From assembly GCA_903632075.3 (NCBI GenBank), contig CAHIKZ030001194.1:377001-441000 (forward strand): a DNA stretch of 64,000 nt, given 5' to 3'. Position 1 is the first letter of the stretch; every line of letters starts with the position of its first letter. Shown piece by piece: positions 36,091 through 47,949 of this stretch. The position numbers were made by a program, and so were the translations under genes. The notes under the pieces are model-generated. The model had not been told where the DNA came from. It ran no database searches and saw nothing but the letters and a program-made list of their open reading frames with translations. The stretch is from Acanthosepion pharaonis (Eukaryota; Mollusca; Cephalopoda; Sepiida; Sepiidae).

Positions 36091-37235
36091 GGTGGAAAAC
36101 TTAATTACCTCCTAGAGATGCTCTGTAAATTTTTCATGAGACTCTTATGCAAATCATTATCACAAAAATTTAGCATTAATGCTAGAATTAAAAACAACTT
36201 TGATAATTATCAGTAAATACTGGATGTGTGAGTAAAGTTGGATGAGAATCTGATGAAATGGTAAATATGTAAGACAATTTGAAAATTTTTTACTTTGGCA
36301 TGTTTCACCAAAGTGAAAAAGAATTTATTTCACAAATCTCTTTAGCAAGACTAAATGTGCATCATGTTAAAAATCAGAACTCTTTATTTTTACTTTAACT
36401 GTATTATAGAAATTATATTTTAACTAATTTCAACTTCATTTTCTTTTATTTATATATTATTCTATTTTAAGGTTTGTATATCCCATATTATTTAAATATT
36501 TAGTAAGAAAAGGTTGTAAACTGAAATACCCCAGCTGTATATTAATTCTAGTTGATTATGGTACTTTTAATGAATCATCAGCTGAGTAAAGTATATTCAC
36601 TTTTTATTAAAATGGCACACAAGTATGTTGAGTGTAGTGAAGCTTTTTAGTTAGACTGAGAATTTTCCAGTACTCTGTCATCCTGCAACTCATATTTAGC
36701 AAATCTTTATCTCTTAATATAAATATATTTTTTCTTACTCATCAGTACATGTGAAGAATAGCCTCCTTTTTGTGCTGGTAAATGTAACTGAAAATTGTTG
36801 TTTTGCCTCAGAACTTACCAAGGTAGACTTTGCTCTTGCTTACAAATGCTGATTTTATTGGATTGGAACAACAATTTGCAGCATTTAAGTGAAGTTTGAA
36901 GTCTTTAGATATTTATACATAGATTTATTTAATCACATATATGCCATTTTTACCCGCTTTTTACCCTCAGCTTCATGATTCTATCCTTCCAGAACATGCC
37001 ATCTTTCTGGGTAATGAATTGGTCTGTCATCTTTACAGGTTTCCAGAGAATTGAAGTTTTTTCCCATTAAGAGAATTTGTAGGGATTGAAATTAGTGGTA
37101 AGGTGAAAGTTAAGTGTGTATGGCAGATGTAATAAGACATCCCAGCCAAGCTGTGCCAATTTTTGGTGTTGTCTTTATGCAAGATGGTACCCTTCTGCTT
37201 GAACAATTCCTGACACTTTTCATTGATTTCTGCTT
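36091..37235. other. Intronic AT-rich sequence, nothing recognised
   Basis: No identifiable coding or repeat structure seen. Confidence 0.45.
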
Positions 37236-37239
37236 TTAA

Positions 37240-37930
37240 TCACTCTAAATGGGAACAATCTTCTTCTATGTGCTGTGTCCCTTCAGGACATATGCAATCA
37301 TGGCTCTCCACTTCCCCCTATCCCTTGTGGTTCTCAATATGTTTTGTCTTTTCTCCAGGCCCTCCTTTCTCATTACATGTCCCAGAAATTTCAACTGCTT
37401 CTTCCTTATGTTAAGTATAAGCTTCCTCATTGTTTGCATTCTCTCCTGAACCTCATCATTGCTCACATGTTTGGTCCATGGTATCCTTAGCATCCTTCTG
37501 TAGAACCATACCTCTGTTGCCTCAAGTCTCTTCATCTTTGAGGAGACTGTCCAACATTCACTGCTGCAAAGGTGGACAGTACTCTTTTCTTTGTTACTAA
37601 TGAAATCCTCCCGTCTTGTAATACTCTGCTGAGCTTTTGGAATCTATCTTTGACCATCCCAAAACATCTTTGGAACACTTTCCAGATATTTAAATTTCTC
37701 CACTTGCTTGATTTTAGTGCCCCCGACCTGTAAATCACATTTTAGGCTCATCTTTTTACTGGTGCATTCTGTCTTCTTGTAGTTTATGCTTAGTCCCTAC
37801 TTCTCACTCTCCTTCACTACCTTTTGTAGGAGATTTTGTAATTTCCTTTCCATGTCTCCTATCAGCATTGTGTCATCTACGTATCTTATGTTGTAACAAT
37901 ACTTGTCTGAATTCAATGTCTGATTTTATT
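37240..37930 (-). mobile_element. LINE fragment: RT catalytic region and C-terminal tail
   Basis: Minus-strand translation gives NIRYVDDTMLIGDMERKLQN, with the RT catalytic box YVDD intact (codons 37872-37883), then a stretch with NYKKTEC, KQVEKFKYLE, VLSTFAAVN, and finally RLEATEVWFYRRMLRIPWTK, KKQLKFLGHVMRKEGLEKR. This order is typical of the C-terminal half of endonuclease/RT LINEs whose tail has the W/Y-RRMLRI-W and GH.MR motifs. Two frames are needed. It is 5'-truncated or deleted. Confidence 0.82.
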
Positions 37931-38239
37931 GAATGAGCTCACATTGGGCCCTGATTGGGAAACTTTAGAAATAGTTTTATCGAATGCAAATCTTGAATGA
38001 GAAACTAAATTTTATTTGGAAAGGTACCTAATGGCTTAATTCTATCTAATATAGTATATTGAAATGATAGAATGGTCTTTTTTCATGTAAAACACTAATT
38101 TTGGGGGATTTTGTAGGATCATAATAATAGTCCCCATATATGAAAAATCATATTTTACATTCCACTTGACCTTACAAAGTCCTATAAGCATTTTCTTGAT
38201 TTCAACTCAAACTAACAATCATTAATAAATAATTTAGAA

Positions 38240-38950
38240 TAACTGACAACACATTTGAGACATCTTGAGAGATGGGCAAACAGACAAGAATTTAATGACT
38301 AGAATTTCTAAGGTATCCATGGAGACTGAAAGCAAAGTAAGATATTGTTCAGAATCAATGCTAGATATTTCATTGTTACATAATAATAATGACGATAACT
38401 CTATACATCCTTTATATAACAAACTCAATGAGAATTTAATCAATGAAGATGTCCTCAACAAGACTGATATACCACTTCTTAGGGAGATTAAACATCCTTG
38501 AATGAGAATGTATGGTGTGATCAGTTGCACCACATTTTTTTTACAGTACTTCTTCAGCTAACATTGAGTGATTACATGTGATATGACTGGATCAGAATGT
38601 TCAAGAAGTCTGGACATGACATCAGTGTTTGCTTCCAAACACTCTTCAGACAATTTCCCCAGACCATACCCATCATTCTGACCAATCAATTTTACTGAGT
38701 GATGTAGTGTCCCATCAATGCAACTGCTTCATTGACTTCAATTGAGTGATACACATTGGTTGTTTCAGTGAACAACTCCTATCCTATATGTGCAATCTCC
38801 TTTCCAGATTGAATGTTGAAACACTATACCAAGTAGCTGAGTTGTTGAAAGCTTGGGGCATTCATTCTGAAGAAATTCATTGATGTGATTGAGTAAATGA
38901 TCTGTTCTGTCTTTCTTCATACAAGATCCTAGGTCATTGAAACTCATTTA
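38240..38950 (-). mobile_element. Remnant of a transposon-type protein with a GLGKLSEE...SDP motif
   Basis: A minus-strand frame reads GLGKLSEECLEANTDVMSRL then LEHSDPVISHV. This resembles the G-x-LSEE-A-x-E...R-L-x-x-SDP-x-I pattern I know from uncharacterised transposon-derived proteins in many invertebrates. The neighbouring frames (38765-38947 and 38234-38533) are broken. Assignment is tentative; no terminal repeats seen. Confidence 0.35.
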
Positions 38951-39889
38951 TGAGGATAGTTTAATCAATATATGAACATAATGATGTTTACAACTTTTGC
39001 ACACCTTATTTTGTAACAATTACTTGAAAAATTCTATTTTACGAACTAGATTAGGTTATTAGCTTTAATCCAAAATGTCTGTTCTTGAGACATGATGTGG
39101 CCTGATGTCATGAATTTTGGTTTGGAGCTTATGAAAAATTGGCTAAGAATCACTTCATGGATTTTAAAGATTCAGATAGAGCTCAGCCTGAATTTTTCAA
39201 AAATGGTATTCTTTGATATGTAAATCTTTGCTGTTCTCAAGATATTCAAGAATTTAGGCTGAAATTTGCTGGTGATTTTAGCCTAACTTGGGCAAATTTT
39301 GGAAAAAGAATCTAAAATTTTGCATGATTGTTTAAAAAATAAGGTGTTTATTCAATTAAACATGCACTGTGTGACTTTATGTTAGTCAAAAACAGTAATT
39401 TTAGCTGTCATTTTCTAATTTGAGACCAAATATATAGCCTTTTACCTCGTTTGTGGTTGCTGACATGGGGCAAAACATGGTCACCATGATAAATAGAAAA
39501 TATCCTTGATTTCCAGAACTTTAAAATAACATAAAATGGATTCTAGATGTGCTAGAGACCGATTATTTATTTATTTTTTTTCCAGAAATTTAAAACAGAT
39601 TATCTTTTTGAAACCCATTATATTAATTAAAAAAAAAACCTATCTGTTTATAGCTGGGATAGTGCTTTCAGGAAAATAATATAGTTTCTCCATACAAACA
39701 ATCTATTGAAATTAAAAAGAGACCTGTTTAAACTGTTTACCCAAATCACTATGCCTAAACTATCTTTATATAAAAAATACCTCTAAAATTGCAATATATA
39801 AAATGAACATTCACAAAGACATATTCCCCAAAACTACAAATTCCCTTCAATGAGGCCACCTATTTGCCAAGGGTAAATAGGTGAAAAAA
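38951..39889. other. Intronic sequence, nothing recognised
   Basis: AT-rich, no identified feature. Confidence 0.45.
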
Positions 39890-40130
39890 TTATTACCAGC
39901 AATGCTTTTTTGAAGGAAAAATTATTACCATCAATACATTTTTAAAGGAAAATTATTACAAACAAAATATTATCAGCAATACATTTTTGGGAAAAAAAAA
40001 TATTATCAACAATACATTTTTGGGAAAAAAAAATATTATCAACAATACTTTTTTGGGAAAAAAAATTATTACAAACAAAATATTACCAGCAATACATTTT
40101 TGAAAAAAAAAAAAAAATTTTGGAAAAAGA
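39890..40130. repeat. Minisatellite with about 30-40-base units
   Basis: At least six imperfect units of the form ATTATTACCAGCAATACATT followed by TTTGGGAAAAAAA or TTTGAAGGAAAA. The same unit recurs at 45395-45455, on the other side of the LINE. Confidence 0.85.
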
Positions 40131-40149
40131 AAACAAAATAATAAAATAA

Positions 40150-40205
40150 AAATTTTGTTGGCATTAAATAACCCATATGCCGTAAACCAAACCAAACCAA
40201 ACCTG
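40150..40205. repeat. Flanking module, copy 1
   Basis: Contains TTGTTGGCATTAAATAACCC and then TAAACCAAACCAAACC. A matching module lies at 45564-45635 in the same orientation. Confidence 0.7.
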
Positions 40206-40479
40206 GTGACACTTGACCCGGTATAAAATAACCAGAAGTTTCCACAACATGTCACTTTGGTCCCTACATGGGTGGATGGAATAGCCCAATCCAATCCAAT
40301 CAGTTAGTCACATGGTAACAATGTCTAGTTGAGATGAAAGATAATGGTTGTGATACAGTTGCAAATCCTTACAACATACTATACTTGGGTAGATATGGTA
40401 GCAGAATGTGGGTGCTCGCATCCGCTTTCAGCACAACTATACCGTCTGTGTAGTCCTGACAGTTCAGGGTGATTGAGAT

Positions 40480-43400
40480 TAGTCCCCCTGATGGTGTCCC
40501 TTAAAAAGGAACTCTGAGGTTAGTGAGGAGCACAGATGGCAAATACAAAAACAAAATTATATGGCTAACTCTATAAATGAACCAAGAGACAACATGAAAA
40601 CTCCAAAACAGAAAGTGACAATGAAATATCAGAAAAGAAACAATTTCCAATTTTCATAATCATAGAATCATTAGATGGTGAAATGACAAAATTGTCACCT
40701 TTTGTGTTGCAAAAGGTTATATCAGCCATGATAGAACCAAAATCTATAAAAAAAAAAAAAAGAAAGAAAAATAGCACTCTTCTAATTCAAGTAAAAACCA
40801 AAAAAGATGCTGAAAATTTATTAAAAATAAAGCAAATAAATGGCATGAAAGTAAAGGCTTACCCCAACCAATTTCTTAATTCATCTAAGGGAGTCATAAA
40901 ATTCCCAGAACTCTCACACTGCTCCATGGAAGAAAGTAAAAATGATGTCACCTTAAAAAAGTGAGATGTAACAAACATAAAAAAAATATAAATAAAAAGA
41001 AATGGCACATCAATACACAAAAACAGTTTGACATTCGACAAACCTAGTCTACTAAAAGAAATAAAGATAGGATACACAATAGCCAAGGTAGAGCCATACA
41101 TTCCTAATTCTTGTTGATGTCACAAATGTCAGAAATTTGGTCATCTACAAAACCAATTTATGAGATGTGGGGAATTTGAGTCTGATCATGGAGAGCCCCC
41201 TGTGAAAAACTTCTTTTATGCCCAAACTGTAAAAAAAAAAAAAAAAAAAACACCTGGCAGATTCTAAAGAGTGTAACATCTGGAAAAAGGTAAAAGAAAT
41301 AATAAGAATAAAATACTTAAAACATCTCATTCCAAAGTTTCAACCCAGTACATCATTGAAGAACCAAGAGAAATGGGCATAGATGAACAAAACTCTATTC
41401 CATCTCAAATAAGGGAATGGTCATCATTCAGGCAAAGATTGTCAAAAGAACCTAATGGAAAAACAAAAGAAAACAGAGAAACATAAGACCTTCAAAGAAT
41501 AAATCATTACAAGAAACAAAGTGCTAACAGGGCATAGAAATTATGGGCACTTCACTCACTAAACATAAACTAGACAAGGAAAAACTCATAACACCCTAAT
41601 ACGTAAACATGATGCAAAAATTATACAGTGGAATTGTCAAGGCCTAAATACAAACATAAATGAACTAACTCCTAACAAATATTTGCCTTCAAGAAACTTT
41701 CCTAATGATAAAATAAAACTAAAAAAAAAACTATACTTGATATAACTCAGTACATGACACTCAACAGAGGGCATCTGGGGGTGTATTGATCCTAATCAGA
41801 AATGATATCCCCCCCCCACCAAAGTAAAATACTTCTAGAAACAATCTACAAGAAGTTGCTGTAAAAACTACCCTACATAGAACCATTAACATCTGCTCTG
41901 TTTACATCCCACCTCATGACCCCATAAAAGAAACCGATTTAAATAAATTAATAGAAAACTACTGAAACCATTCATAAGGTGACTTTAACAATCACAATGT
42001 TATATGGGGATCAAAGAACTCGGCCAAAAAATCGAAAAACCTGGAAAATGTAATTAACCACAATGACTTATGTTTACTATATGATAAGTCTAATACATAT
42101 CTACATCCTGCATCAGGTACATATTGACCTATTACTGCATGACCCCTCTATTTTTATAGATTACAATTGGGAAGTTCTCGACGATTCATGCAGCAGTGAT
42201 CACAACACAAATATACTGAAGAGTTCCAAACTAATTGAAAACCATCTTCCTCGATGGAAACTAAACAAAGTAGATTGGAGGGAATAAAAAAAACTGTCAA
42301 AAATTACTGACAAAGTTGACAAAAACAATCTGTTGAGTATTTATCTGAAACATTAATAGCAATTGCAAGAATACCAAAAATGTATACAAAAAAAGCAGTG
42401 AATCAAATAAACATCATGGTTTGACAAAGATTGCAAAAAGAGCAGCACTACAAAAATTTAATACTCAACCTACAACCCATAATTTAAATCTATTCAAGCA
42501 AAAAAGAGCAATAACATGTACAGCAATCAAAGAAACTAAAAGAAATTCATGGAGAGATTACATAAATAAAATAAACTCCAATATGAAACCAAGAAAAGTC
42601 TGGAATATGATAAGGAAAGTTGTTGGCAAAAATCTATCACCTCCTCTAAATCACCTTTCCTAAAATAAAATGAAAATAACAAGCAAAAAGGATATAGCAA
42701 ATCTACTTGCTACCTTTAAAAAAAAAATTCCTCCAGCAAAAACTACAAACAGCAATTCCAAAAAGTTAGGCATGATGCGCAAAAAAAAATAAGCTGAACT
42801 TAAACAACAAAGATTACAACCATTCTTTTATTCTAAATGAATTTATAGATGCCATAAGCAAATCACATAGTTCAGCAACTGGCCTAGATGAAATTCATTA
42901 TGAATTTCTTAAACAACTCCCTTAAAATCCATAAAATATGTGTTAAACATCTTTAACAAGATATGGTTTAAAGAAAAACTACCAAATAGCTGGAAACAAG
43001 CTACTGTGATCCTTATACCAAAACCAGATAATGACAAATCAGACCCCCAAAACATCTGACCCATAACATTAACAAGTTGCATATGCAAAACCCTAGAATA
43101 GTGAATAAAAGGTTGAACTGGTACCTTGAAACTAATGGTTTAAATTACCAATCTCCAGAGTGGATTCCGAAATAAAAGAGGCACCATAGACAACATAGTC
43201 CACCTAGAAACTTTCATTAGAGAGGCTTTTATTAAAAAGATCATGCAATAGCCATTTTCTTTGATTTAGAAAAGGCCTATGAGACGACATGGAATGAAAG
43301 ACCTATACAATCTGGGATTAAAGGGCAGATTACCCAGTTTGATAAATAACTTTTTGTCAAATAGTAGTTTCAAAGTTTGGGTAGGATCAACACTCTTGAA

Positions 43401-45130
43401 CTCAAAAATCCAAGGAGTTCCACAAGGTTGCATCCTGTCCATCACTCTTTTCAATATAAAAATTAGCAATATTGTTAATTGCTTGAATCAAGGAGTTGAT
43501 GGTTCATTATAATTAGATGACCTTTTGATCTGCTACAGATCAAAAAATATGCACATTGCAGAACAACAACTGCAAGTGTGCATAAATAAACCAATGGACT
43601 ATCAAAAACTCTTCCCAACCAAAACAAAACCATTTCTGTAATCTGAAAAAAAAAAATGAACAATGATCAACTCTTAAACTTGAAGGAACAGAAATTGAAA
43701 TGACTGACCAACATAAATTTCTGGGAATATTTTTTTGATAAAAAAAAACTTACTTTCATCCCCCACTTAAAATATATAAATCAGAAATGCTTCAAAGTAT
43801 TACAATTACTATGGGAAAATATTGCATATCACTCGTAAAATTATATAAAACTCTAATAAGAACTAAATTGGACTACAGATGTTTCATATATGGGTTGACC
43901 CCCAAATCCTAACCCTTGACCCCATTGACCATGCAAGATTAAAACTGACTCTGTGTGCCTTCAAAACATCACCCATAGAATGTTTATATGCTGAAGCATA
44001 AATGAGATGAGAAAAATTGTTATTACAATATTATCTAAAACTAAAATCCTGCCCAACTCTCTACCTTCAACCCAAAATACAAAAATCTATTTCATAAAAA
44101 AGAAAATGCTGTCAAACCTTTTGGCCTTTACATGAAAAATCTCATCAGTAAACAGAAATAAATCCAACACTAATTCTTATAAACCACCAACTCAAAAAAT
44201 ACACCCTGCTTAATAAAATACCCTATGAGTATGCTAAACCTTACTAAATACCCTAGAATTAATTCTAACTTATCCGATTACATGGAAGAAATCCATAATA
44301 TTCTACATGCTGACCTAAGTCATAAACATATATACACTAATAACTCTAAAATCTTGGACAGAGTTGGATGCTCTACTATCCTTAACAACATAACAATGCA
44401 GAAAAGATTGTCTGACTAAGCCTCAATATTCAGTGAAGAAGCCTCAGCCATACACTTGGCTTTAGATATAGAATCCAGTAGGTCAGATAGATTCATCATC
44501 TTCTCAGATTCAATATGTATACTCAAAGCTCTGAAGAATAAAAACATGTGAAACCCCTTAATAAATAAATTATTAAATAGGATTGACTCTATTTATAAGG
44601 GAAAAGATGATGTAATAGTCCTATGCTGGATATTGAGCCATATTGGCATACAAGGAAATGGAAAAGCCAACAAAATGGCAAAGGAATCACTGAACATGGC
44701 CCTCTCAAATGTAAAGGTGCCATACACTGACTTCCAATCCATCATAAGCAGGACCATTAAATCAAAATGGCAGTAATTAAGGAATAACTGTAAACAACAA
44801 ACTACTCAACATCCAACCAATCATTCATGAAAAAGTCAAATTACAAGAAAATAATGAGAGGTGGTGATACTAGCCAGACTATGTATAGAGCACACATACA
44901 TAACCCACCAACATCTACTAAAAAATGAGGAACTGCCAGTATGTGTCGTATGCCAGGAACCATATGCCATTAAATACATTCTACTAAATTGCTGTAACTT
45001 CCAGCAAACCGAAACAAACTCTACAAATTGGATTACTTAAAGGATCTAATCGAAAATACCGATCCAAGTAACATAAATTTCATTAAAGAAATTGGGCTCT
45101 ACAGGAGCGGGGGGAAAAAACCCCTAAAAA
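40480..45130 (+). mobile_element. I/Jockey-like LINE with ORF1, endonuclease, RT and RNase H remnants
   Basis: Plus-strand frames, in order: ORF1 (LSPFVLQKVISAMIEPKSIK; LNSSKGVIKFPEL; a CHKCQKFGH zinc-knuckle-like patch at about 41120); AP-type endonuclease (YIDLLLHDPSIFIDYNWEVL; DDSCSSDHN); RT (LEKAYETTW; MKDLYNLGLKGRLPSLINNF; QGVPQGCILSITLFNIKI; catalytic box eroded to *LDD near 43512); RNase H (SDSICILKALKNKN; SHIGIQGNGKANKMAKE, about 44500-44690). RNase H after RT is the arrangement of the I group of LINEs. There are many stops and frameshifts. It lies in sense orientation inside gene A's longest intron. Confidence 0.88.
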
Positions 45131-45156
45131 ACTCTTTACCAAATCTGCTTACCTAC

Positions 45157-45378
45157 ATTTAATTACCAATCTCCAGAGTGGATTCTGAAATAAAAGAGGC
45201 ACCATAGACAACATATTCCACCTAGAAACTTTCATTAGAGAGTCTTTTATTAAATAGAACACAATAGCCATCTTCCTTGATCTAGAAAAGGCCTATGAGA
45301 CGACATGGAATAATGAAAGACCTATACAATTTGGGATTAAATGGCAGATTATGCAATTTCATAAATAACTTTTAACAA
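45157..45378 (+). mobile_element. Second copy of the RT segment (duplicate of 43145-43360)
   Basis: Near-identical strings in the same order: CCAATCTCCAGAGTGGATTC, AAAAGAGGCACCATAGACAA, GAAACTTTCATTAGAGAG, GAAAAGGCCTATGAGACGAC, GAAAGACCTATACAAT. The two copies differ at scattered positions, so they are not a recent exact duplication. The copy ends in the minisatellite. Confidence 0.85.
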
Positions 45379-45394
45379 TCTCCAACCAATTTTT

Positions 45395-45455
45395 AAGGAA
45401 AAATTATTACCTGCAATATATTTTTGAAGGAAAAATTATTACCAGCAATATATTT
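45395..45455. repeat. Minisatellite units, second site
   Basis: Two units of AAAAATTATTACC.GCAATATATTTT type, matching 39890-40130. Confidence 0.75.
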
Positions 45456-45563
45456 GACTCTTGACAAAATCCCCCTTTAAAAAATATGTCAATGAAACAT
45501 GATCTACAAAATTATTTCTTACAAAGAATGTATACTCTATTCATACAAACATGTCCGAAAAAT

Positions 45564-45635
45564 CTTGTTGGCATTAAATAACACTTTGAGGTTGATTATG
45601 CTGTTAAACTAAATAAACCAAACCACACCAAACCT
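45564..45635. repeat. Flanking module, copy 2
   Basis: CTTGTTGGCATTAAATAACA, then TGAGGTTGATTATGCTGT and AAACCAAACCACACCAAACC; matches 40150-40205. Confidence 0.7.
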
Positions 45636-45689
45636 AATATCATAATGATTCACTTATCATATATACTAGAGTATAGAGTGAGTTTTTAC

Positions 45690-45860
45690 TTATGATCAGT
45701 ATTTTATGTAAAAAATAGTGGTGGGAGTGTCATACTATACACAGGTAAATTTTTTTTTTTTTTTTTTTGAAGCAGTTAAAATTATGCATTTTCAGTGAGT
45801 GGTTGTACTATACATAGGTAAATTTTTTTTTCTGGAGGGATTAAAATTCATGTAAAAAAA
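45690..45860. repeat. Imperfect tandem duplication with T-tracts
   Basis: ACTATACAC(A)GGTAAATTTTTT occurs at about 45735 and again at about 45808, each followed by a T-run and a TTAAAATT block. Confidence 0.65.
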
Positions 45861-45929
45861 AATCCAGGGCTGCAGTATATATGAAGTCAATTCATACACA
45901 AGTATTATATGGTATCCTTGTGTTTTCAT

Positions 45930-46215
45930 GTCTAACAATGTTCATTGAGATATGTAGAGTATTTCTGTAATGTCTTGTCATGTGACCTGTGACTATTTTT
46001 AATCAACAGTTTGATTTTATCATCAATGACTGTTGGCCTGCTCAACTTCCAGATCAAAATTCCCACTTTTAAACCTAGTGAACCACTTATAAATAGTATT
46101 CTTACCTGTCACTATCCCTGTAAATGACACATCTTTTTTGCTGTTTGTACAATGTTTTTATCTTTCTAGAAATAAAAGGGCATTAGATGATGCATCTCCT
46201 TTTCCTCCATTTTCA
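45930..46215 (-). mobile_element. Third mariner-like remnant (N-terminal DNA-binding part)
   Basis: A minus-strand frame reads TAKKMCHLQG, then TIYKWFTRFKSGNFDLEVEQ, then (shifted) PTVIDDKIKLLIKNS. This follows the mariner N-terminal order: first helix-turn-helix, W-F-x-R-F-x-S-G-x-F-D-L-E, then the second helix-turn-helix start. No catalytic part was found. Confidence 0.65.
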
Positions 46216-46730
46216 CTTTTAACCTAAAAATCTTTAAAATTAACAATCAGACATTTATATGTAAATATGTAATAAATTTCTGTCATGTGTGAAATTAAAT
46301 CACATGTTCAAATGCTACCTAATTATAAAATGTGAACTTTTCCTGCCTAATATAATGTAATTAAAGACTACATTTCTGTCTTGGTTTGAACTAAAGCTAA
46401 CTTTATTAATGAACCAGTGAATTTACTAAAGTATCCCCACTCCCTGCTCCCATTTTTCAATATAAATTTATTTTTATGTAAAATAGTTATTTTTCATCTT
46501 TGAAATAATAGCCTTGCCTATTTTTTTTTATTTAAATAAAGTTAATAATGGTATGTTAATGATGACTTTGATGATGCCTAATATTGAAATCTGATAGCAA
46601 GAAATGAAAGGCCTCTAATATTTTTGTCTTGTAAATGAATGTGAGATAATGTATTTCACTGATTTGATAGGCTACTTTGATGTCAGTTCTTTATGTTACC
46701 ATATATCTTTTCAGTAGATAAATTATGCAA
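46216..46730. other. Intronic AT-rich sequence, nothing recognised
   Basis: No identified feature. Confidence 0.5.
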
Positions 46731-47222
46731 AAAACTGTCCAAATGTTTTTTCTGAGTGTTTTCGGTTATACATTTAGCCATTTTTAAGGTTGAAATATAT
46801 TAACTGTTAACTAGAAATAGATTGTTGTATGTATGTATTTATATAATGATTAATTTTCAAAACATGATCAGCATATTGTGTCAATGTTCATAGTTGATAT
46901 TGTTTTGTTTTTATTAATAAAACTGGACCCTATTCATAACATACTTGTTGATAATAGAAATATAATAGCATCATCAACATGTAAAAAAAGGCTAAAAATA
47001 ATGGAAGCCTTATCAATAAAATAAAAAAAAAAAGCAACATGCATTAATATCAACTATGAACATGGACACAATATGTTGACTGTGTTTTGAAAATGAAACA
47101 TATAAATACATACATACAACAATCTATTTCTAGTTAACAGTTAATATATTTCAACCTTGAAAACAGCTAAATGTATAGCCAAATGTGCTTGGAAAAAAAA
47201 CAAACATTTGGACAGTTTTTGT
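46731..47222. repeat. Fold-back inverted repeat in gene A's intron
   Basis: Arms of about 185 bases (46731-46915 and 47041-47222) are reverse complements with limited mismatches; shared strings include AACTGTTAACTAGAAATAGA, TTGTTGTATGTATGTATTTA and AAACTGTCCAAATG. The spacer is about 125 bases. No transposase is inside. Likely a MITE-type or fold-back element; the pre-mRNA would form a long hairpin. Confidence 0.85.
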
Positions 47223-47335
47223 TTAAAGACAAAAATTATAAGATCACATGAGAAATTATATAAAAAAAAATTCATGAAAGCACCTTGTCTGTCATATTTA
47301 ATTAAACTTGCATGAAAGAAGGATTGCTGCCTAAA

Positions 47336-47372
47336 TACACACACACACACACACACACATATATATTATGAC
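47336..47372. repeat. (CA)n(TA)n microsatellite before the 47408 exon
   Basis: About ten CA units followed by a short TA stretch, 35 bases before the acceptor. Confidence 0.9.
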
Positions 47373-47407
47373 AATGATATATAAATATCTGTCTCATTCA
47401 TAAACAG

Positions 47408-47526
47408 GTGACAAGATCCAAGTTAGCATCATTACAGCTGGTTACTATGATAGTGATGATGATTCATTGAAAGTTTTATCTGATGAAGACACAGCAGCAT
47501 TTAAGAATATGATTGTTGCCATTTTG
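47408..47526 (+). CDS. Gene A, penultimate exon (40 residues)
   Basis: The acceptor is CTCATTCATAAACAG, a weak pyrimidine tract behind a (CA)n/(TA)n stretch; the donor is TTG|GTAAGG. Entry is phase 1 and exit phase 0. The encoded segment has IQVSIITAGYYDSDDDS followed by an acidic turn and a hydrophobic helix ending NMIVAIL. A large inverted repeat (46731-47222) ends about 185 bases before the acceptor and could affect splicing of this exon. Confidence 0.83.
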
Positions 47527-47671
47527 GTAAGGAATTTAAATATTTATTTTCAAGCAACTTTTGTACAAAATACCATCATAAGAAAAATTATGATGGATAA
47601 ATATTAATGAAATTTGATCAGTCCATAAAAGAATTATTTTTGTTCAAATAACACTCTTCATTTATTTATTT

Positions 47672-47676
47672 ATATA

Positions 47677-47727
<51 letters not shown>
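47672..47727. repeat. (TA)n microsatellite
   Basis: About 25 TA units between the last two coding exons. Confidence 0.92.
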
Positions 47728-47730
<3 letters not shown>

Positions 47731-47789
47731 TTTATTCGAAAATTATAACATAAATATGTTATAAAATCACTACAAAAATAGCCATTTTG

Positions 47790-47840
47790 TTTCAACATAT
47801 CTGGTGTCTTATCAAGTGGTGATGTTGAATATTCAACATC
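47790..47840 (-). ncRNA. Hammerhead-like core and perfect 20-base palindrome
   Basis: Minus strand at 47790-47815: TTGATAA, GACA, seven-base loop, TGTT, GAAA; a four-base stem II. Positions 3 and 8 are again U and A, as at 17.8 kb. No cleavage triplet with stem I seen. Next to it 47821-47840 (GATGTTGAATATTCAACATC) is a perfect palindrome. Likely a decayed Penelope-like end between two (TA)n tracts. Confidence 0.35.
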
Positions 47841-47917
47841 ATCACAAGCGAATATAATTTTTAAGAATAGTAATTGTTGGTTATTGGAATTTATTCCGTA
47901 TACACCAATCCTATACT

Positions 47918-47923
<6 letters not shown>

Positions 47924-47949
<26 letters not shown>
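47924..47949. repeat. (TA)n microsatellite
   Basis: Short alternating TA run after GTGTG. Confidence 0.9.
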
